A DNA stretch of 6,478 nucleotides from Pseudomonadota bacterium. Lineage in GTDB: Bacteria > Pseudomonadota > Gammaproteobacteria > Pseudomonadales > Pseudohongiellaceae. Positions 4,462-6,478 of the stretch are shown piece by piece. The translations under genes were made by a program, and so were the position numbers. The notes under the pieces were generated by a model. The model was given only the letters and a program-made list of their open reading frames with translations. It did no database searches and was not told the origin of the DNA. Position 1 is the stretch's first letter. The number at the start of each line of letters is the position of its first letter. The stretch is taken from NCBI GenBank assembly GCA_022563075.1, contig JADFOC010000161.1, forward strand, positions 1-6,478, written 5' to 3'.

Positions 4462-6096
4462 TTAGCGCAAGTCTGGAAGTTTGTAACCCTGTTTTTCCAG
4501 ATTGGCGCGGATGGTTTTCTTGTCGATCTTGCCGGTGGAGGTGAGCGGGATCGCATCCATGGCGATCACCTCATCCGGCAGCTGCCACTTCGCAAAGATT
4601 TCACCGCAGTGCGCAAGCACCGCCGCCTGATCTAGCTCAGCGCCATCGGCCATCACTACCAGTGCCAGCGGGCGCTCGTCCCATTTCGGGTGAGGTTGGG
4701 CGACAACGGCCGCCTGTTCTATTTCCGGCATACCTACGATGTGGTTCTCCAGATCGACTGAGGAAATCCATTCACCCCCGGACTTGATCAGATCTTTTGA
4801 GCGATCTGATATCAACAGGTACTGTTCTGGATCTATCTTGGCGACATCCCCGGTGACCAACCAACCATCACGAAATTTGTCCGGTTGTGGATCGTTGAAA
4901 TACTCGGCGGCAATCCAGGGACCGCGAATACACAACTCGCCGACAGCCTTGCCATCGTGGGGCAATGCATTCCAATCATCATCGAAGATTTCGATTTCCA
5001 GACCAGGCATGAGTAAACCGGCCTTGGCAATATTTTCAAACTGTTGGTCTTCCGAAAGTTTCATGTGGGAGCGCTTGGCTACTTTGCGCGACAGCGTGCC
5101 CAGCGGGTTAGTTTCGGTCATGCCCCAACCCTGAATCATCTCGATGTTGTGGGTGTTCCAATACCAACGCATCATCGAAACCGGAGGCGCGGAACCACCG
5201 CAGGTAAGCCGCGTCAATTTGCTGAGATCATATTTGTCCGGCTCTGCTTCCAGCACCGCCTTCACACCCTGCCAGATGGTGGGCACACCCGCCGAGATAG
5301 TCACTTCTTCGTCATGCATCAACTGCAGGAAGGCATCGGGTGTCATAAAGCGGTGTGGAAAGACCTGTTTGCATCCGAGCATAGAGGCACAGAAGGGCAT
5401 GCCCCAGCCCATGGCATGAAACATGGGAACGATGCCTAAAATAGAATCTAGAGCGGACAGCGCGATGGAATCGGTCAGACACTCGGTGAGGGTATGCAGA
5501 TATGTCGAGCGGTTGGTGTACATCACACCCTTGGGTCTACCGGTAGTGCCCGAGGTATAGCAGAGACCCATGGGAGAGGTCTCATCAATTTCCGGCCATT
5601 GGAATTTGGTGGCCTGGCCGCCGATAAACTCCTCATAGTCGATCTGTTTTTCGAACGAGCTATCACCACCTTCGCCATGGCGACAGATAACCAGCAATTC
5701 CACGCAGGGAATCTTGCTCCATAAGGGCTCCAACAATGGCAGCAGATCTTCATCGGCGAAGATCACGCGATCACCGGCGTGGTTAATGATGTATTCCAGA
5801 TCGGTGGGAGACAGCCGCAGGTTTAAGGTATGCAACACGGCGCCCATCGAGGGCACGCCTTGATACAGCTCCAGGTGGCGGTAGTTACTCCACATGAAAC
5901 TAGCGACACGGTCGCCAACACCTATGCCCTGTGCCTGCAAGGCGTGCGCAAGCTGATTGGCTCTATCCCAGGTCTGCTTCAGGGACTGGCGATGAGTGCC
6001 GTCTGCCTGCTTGGTGACGACCTCAATCTCCGGGTCCAGAAGCGCACCCCGACCCAGGATTCGTGACATGAGTAGAGGTGTGTTTTGCATTGTCAT
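4462..6096 (-). CDS. AMP-forming acyl-CoA ligase (long-chain fatty-acid/DmdB-like)
   Basis: This 544-residue enzyme joins a carboxylic acid to CoA through an acyl-adenylate, consuming ATP. Adenylate-forming motifs are complete and in order: P-loop YTSGTTGRPKG (180-190), the GWGMTETN motif (323-330), TGD with D417, the hinge region SDRSKDLIKSGGEWIS (430-445) with R432, and the C-terminal catalytic lysine K523 in LTSTGKIDKK. Length and opening (MQNTPLLMSRIL) match a proteobacterial group of roughly 540 residues that includes long-chain fatty-acyl-CoA ligases and the methylmercaptopropionate ligase DmdB. Substrate cannot be told from motifs alone. The open frame extends 62 codons upstream to 6282, but GGGGGA sits 8 bases before the ATG at 6096 and family members start there. 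An alternative ATG lies at 6090. No signal peptide: a cytoplasmic enzyme. It is convergent with the exported-protein gene and divergent from the dehalogenase gene. Confidence 0.95.
   Translation of the reverse strand: MTMQNTPLLMSRILGRGALLDPEIEVVTKQADGTHRQSLKQTWDRANQLAHALQAQGIGVGDRVASFMWSNYRHLELYQGVPSMGAVLHTLNLRLSPTDLEYIINHAGDRVIFADEDLLPLLEPLWSKIPCVELLVICRHGEGGDSSFEKQIDYEEFIGGQATKFQWPEIDETSPMGLCYTSGTTGRPKGVMYTNRSTYLHTLTECLTDSIALSALDSILGIVPMFHAMGWGMPFCASMLGCKQVFPHRFMTPDAFLQLMHDEEVTISAGVPTIWQGVKAVLEAEPDKYDLSKLTRLTCGGSAPPVSMMRWYWNTHNIEMIQGWGMTETNPLGTLSRKVAKRSHMKLSEDQQFENIAKAGLLMPGLEIEIFDDDWNALPHDGKAVGELCIRGPWIAAEYFNDPQPDKFRDGWLVTGDVAKIDPEQYLLISDRSKDLIKSGGEWISSVDLENHIVGMPEIEQAAVVAQPHPKWDERPLALVVMADGAELDQAAVLAHCGEIFAKWQLPDEVIAMDAIPLTSTGKIDKKTIRANLEKQGYKLPDLR

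Positions 6097-6478
<382 letters not shown>

Noticed and set aside
5044..5439. Plus-strand open frame of 131 codons inside the acyl-CoA ligase gene
   Set aside because: It is antisense to conserved ligase motifs, rich in His and Arg as expected of a shadow frame, and has no recognisable domain.

Overview
The window looks like chromosomal DNA of an aerobic, probably marine, gammaproteobacterium. This is inferred from the style of the proteins: a DmdB/long-chain-like acyl-CoA ligase beside a DhaA/LinB-type haloalkane dehalogenase, a common uncharacterised exported protein, and a Wzm/Wzt polysaccharide exporter. There is no rRNA or other marker gene to fix the taxon. No RNA genes, insertion sequences, CRISPR arrays or origins were seen.

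Left part (1-3012), all on the minus strand. In order of transcription: an ABC-2 permease of the Wzm/KpsM type (3012-2251), its short ATPase partner of the Wzt/KpsT type (2238-1522), a gap of about 290 bp that may hold a small gene, a complete formylglycine-generating enzyme (FGE) with both active-site cysteines (1230-241), and the start of an unrecognised reading frame that leaves the window (238-1). The spacing suggests one operon reading out of 3013-3386: 12 bp between permease and ATPase, and 2 bp between FGE and the next frame. Its promoter is probably TTGCAG-N18-TATAAT with an inverted repeat over the -35. The exporter block is visibly AT-richer than the right half, as is usual for transferable surface-polysaccharide loci.

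Control region (3013-3386). This carries back-to-back promoters. The one facing right overlaps an imperfect 20-bp palindrome.

Right part (3387-6478). A secreted protein of an uncharacterised but widespread family reads rightward (3387-4412). It converges on an AMP-forming acyl-CoA ligase read leftward (6096-4462), and the two share a strong bidirectional hairpin terminator (4425-4454). The ligase is divergent from a haloalkane dehalogenase gene that starts at 6291 and is cut by the window end.

How the genes may work together: Wzm and Wzt would move a lipid-linked glycan across the inner membrane. The FGE would activate a type I sulfatase not present here, which hints at sulfated-glycan chemistry in the unseen remainder of the operon. 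The ligase and dehalogenase fit uptake and activation of organic acids and removal of halogen from alkanes. I found no clear wholly new system. The best leads are the FGE-exporter linkage, the operator-like repeats at 3101-3140 and 3302-3338, and the uncharacterised exported protein.
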